From the NCBI GenBank assembly GCA_000231825.2, contig JH720307.1, positions 556,389-620,388 on the forward strand: a stretch of DNA of 64,000 nucleotides, read 5' to 3'. This DNA comes from Tetrahymena elliotti 4EA. Taxonomy: Eukaryota > Ciliophora > Oligohymenophorea > Hymenostomatida > Tetrahymenidae. Position 1 is the stretch's first letter, and every line of letters begins with the position of its first letter. Below the pieces are notes generated by a model. It saw only the letters and a list, made by a program, of their open reading frames with translations. It ran no database searches and was not told the DNA's origin. The position numbers were made by a program, and so were the translations under genes. Positions 63,556-64,000 of the stretch are shown piece by piece.

Positions 63556-64000
63556 GCAAGAGAAAAATAATTTACTAATTGATAGATTTCTTTGTTATCT
63601 ATCTACTCTTTCTTAAAATTAAATAATTATATAAATCCATTAAAATTTTGTAAAAAATCAAAATTTTCCACCATAAAATAATATTCAAATACTTTAAATA
63701 ACTATTTTTTGTAATATGTATAATTACTATGTTCTCAGTTCATTTATTTTCGTGCATTTCATTTATTATTTTATCCAACTCCTCCCTCCCATTCACTTCA
63801 TTTTTCTACTCTATTATTAATAAAAAAATTCATTTTTGATAAGTAAGTAATTATTCCAAAAAGAAATTATATCTATCTGTTAATTTATTACTAAAATGAA
63901 AACTAATTCTTGTTTGCAAATTAACAAACAAATAAACATGAAAAAAAATATCTAATTTATTTAAATATCAACATATTGATTTAATTATTATTTTTAATTT
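63556..64000. other. Intergenic to right edge
   Basis: AT-rich 3' flank of DR1. No coding frame seen. Confidence 0.55.

Noticed and set aside
1..64000. CRISPR arrays, rRNA, telomeric CCCCAA/GGGGTT repeats, complete transposases
   Set aside because: Looked for by eye; no spaced direct repeats, no rRNA-like GC-rich blocks and no G4T2 runs were seen.

Overview
The window is about 78% A+T and carries eukaryotic genes with short, very AT-rich GT-AG introns. In every convincing gene TAA and TAG occur in frame, where related proteins allow Gln, and TGA is the only terminator. This is the ciliate nuclear code. Together with the intron style, long Q/N-rich proteins and small gene spacing it fits a Tetrahymena-like oligohymenophorean, probably macronuclear DNA. 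The species is not proven from sequence alone. Standard-code ORF calling cuts nearly all genes here into pieces, so coordinates below were read with TAA/TAG as Gln.

Layout. 1-15 kb: the 3' end of an unknown gene, a class I ubiquitin-conjugating enzyme (E2), a leucine-rich-repeat protein built of one repeat per exon, a Rab GTPase, and two tandem TMC-like membrane proteins. 15.9-23 kb: an intronless 1139-residue protein with a jacalin-like fold, Q/P-rich linker and PX domain, then an acidic unknown protein. 24.7-27.2 kb: decayed coding sequence on both strands. 27.3-35.7 kb: a HECT E3 ligase (-), the succinate dehydrogenase assembly factor SDHAF2 (+), and an IMPACT/UPF0029-like protein (-). 35.8-45.6 kb: two long coiled-coil proteins, the first with an axonemal dynein light chain-like segment (AXDND1-like) and a degenerate EF-hand. 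46.8-48.0 kb: a COA1/TIM21-like mitochondrial membrane protein (-).

48.2-49.2 kb is compositionally odd and holds a 335-codon TGA-free frame plus a competing 78-codon ORF. 49.7-57.3 kb is a segmental-duplication zone: two near-identical 150-residue secreted Cys-rich protein genes, each followed by a broken piece of the 3' end of a protein-kinase gene whose intact 1460-residue copy lies at 57.3-61.7 kb. 62.4-63.6 kb: the histone-fold repressor subunit Dr1/NC2-beta.

Functionally this is a mosaic of housekeeping and lineage-specific genes: ubiquitin transfer, vesicle traffic (Rab, PX), mitochondrial assembly (SDHAF2, COA1), cilia-related coiled coils, and transcription (Dr1). I see no operon-like logic, no rRNA, no convincing tRNA, no CRISPR and no telomere repeats. 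The best candidates for something new are the jacalin-PX fusion, the duplication zone with its secreted protein family, and the anomalous 48.2-49.2 kb segment.
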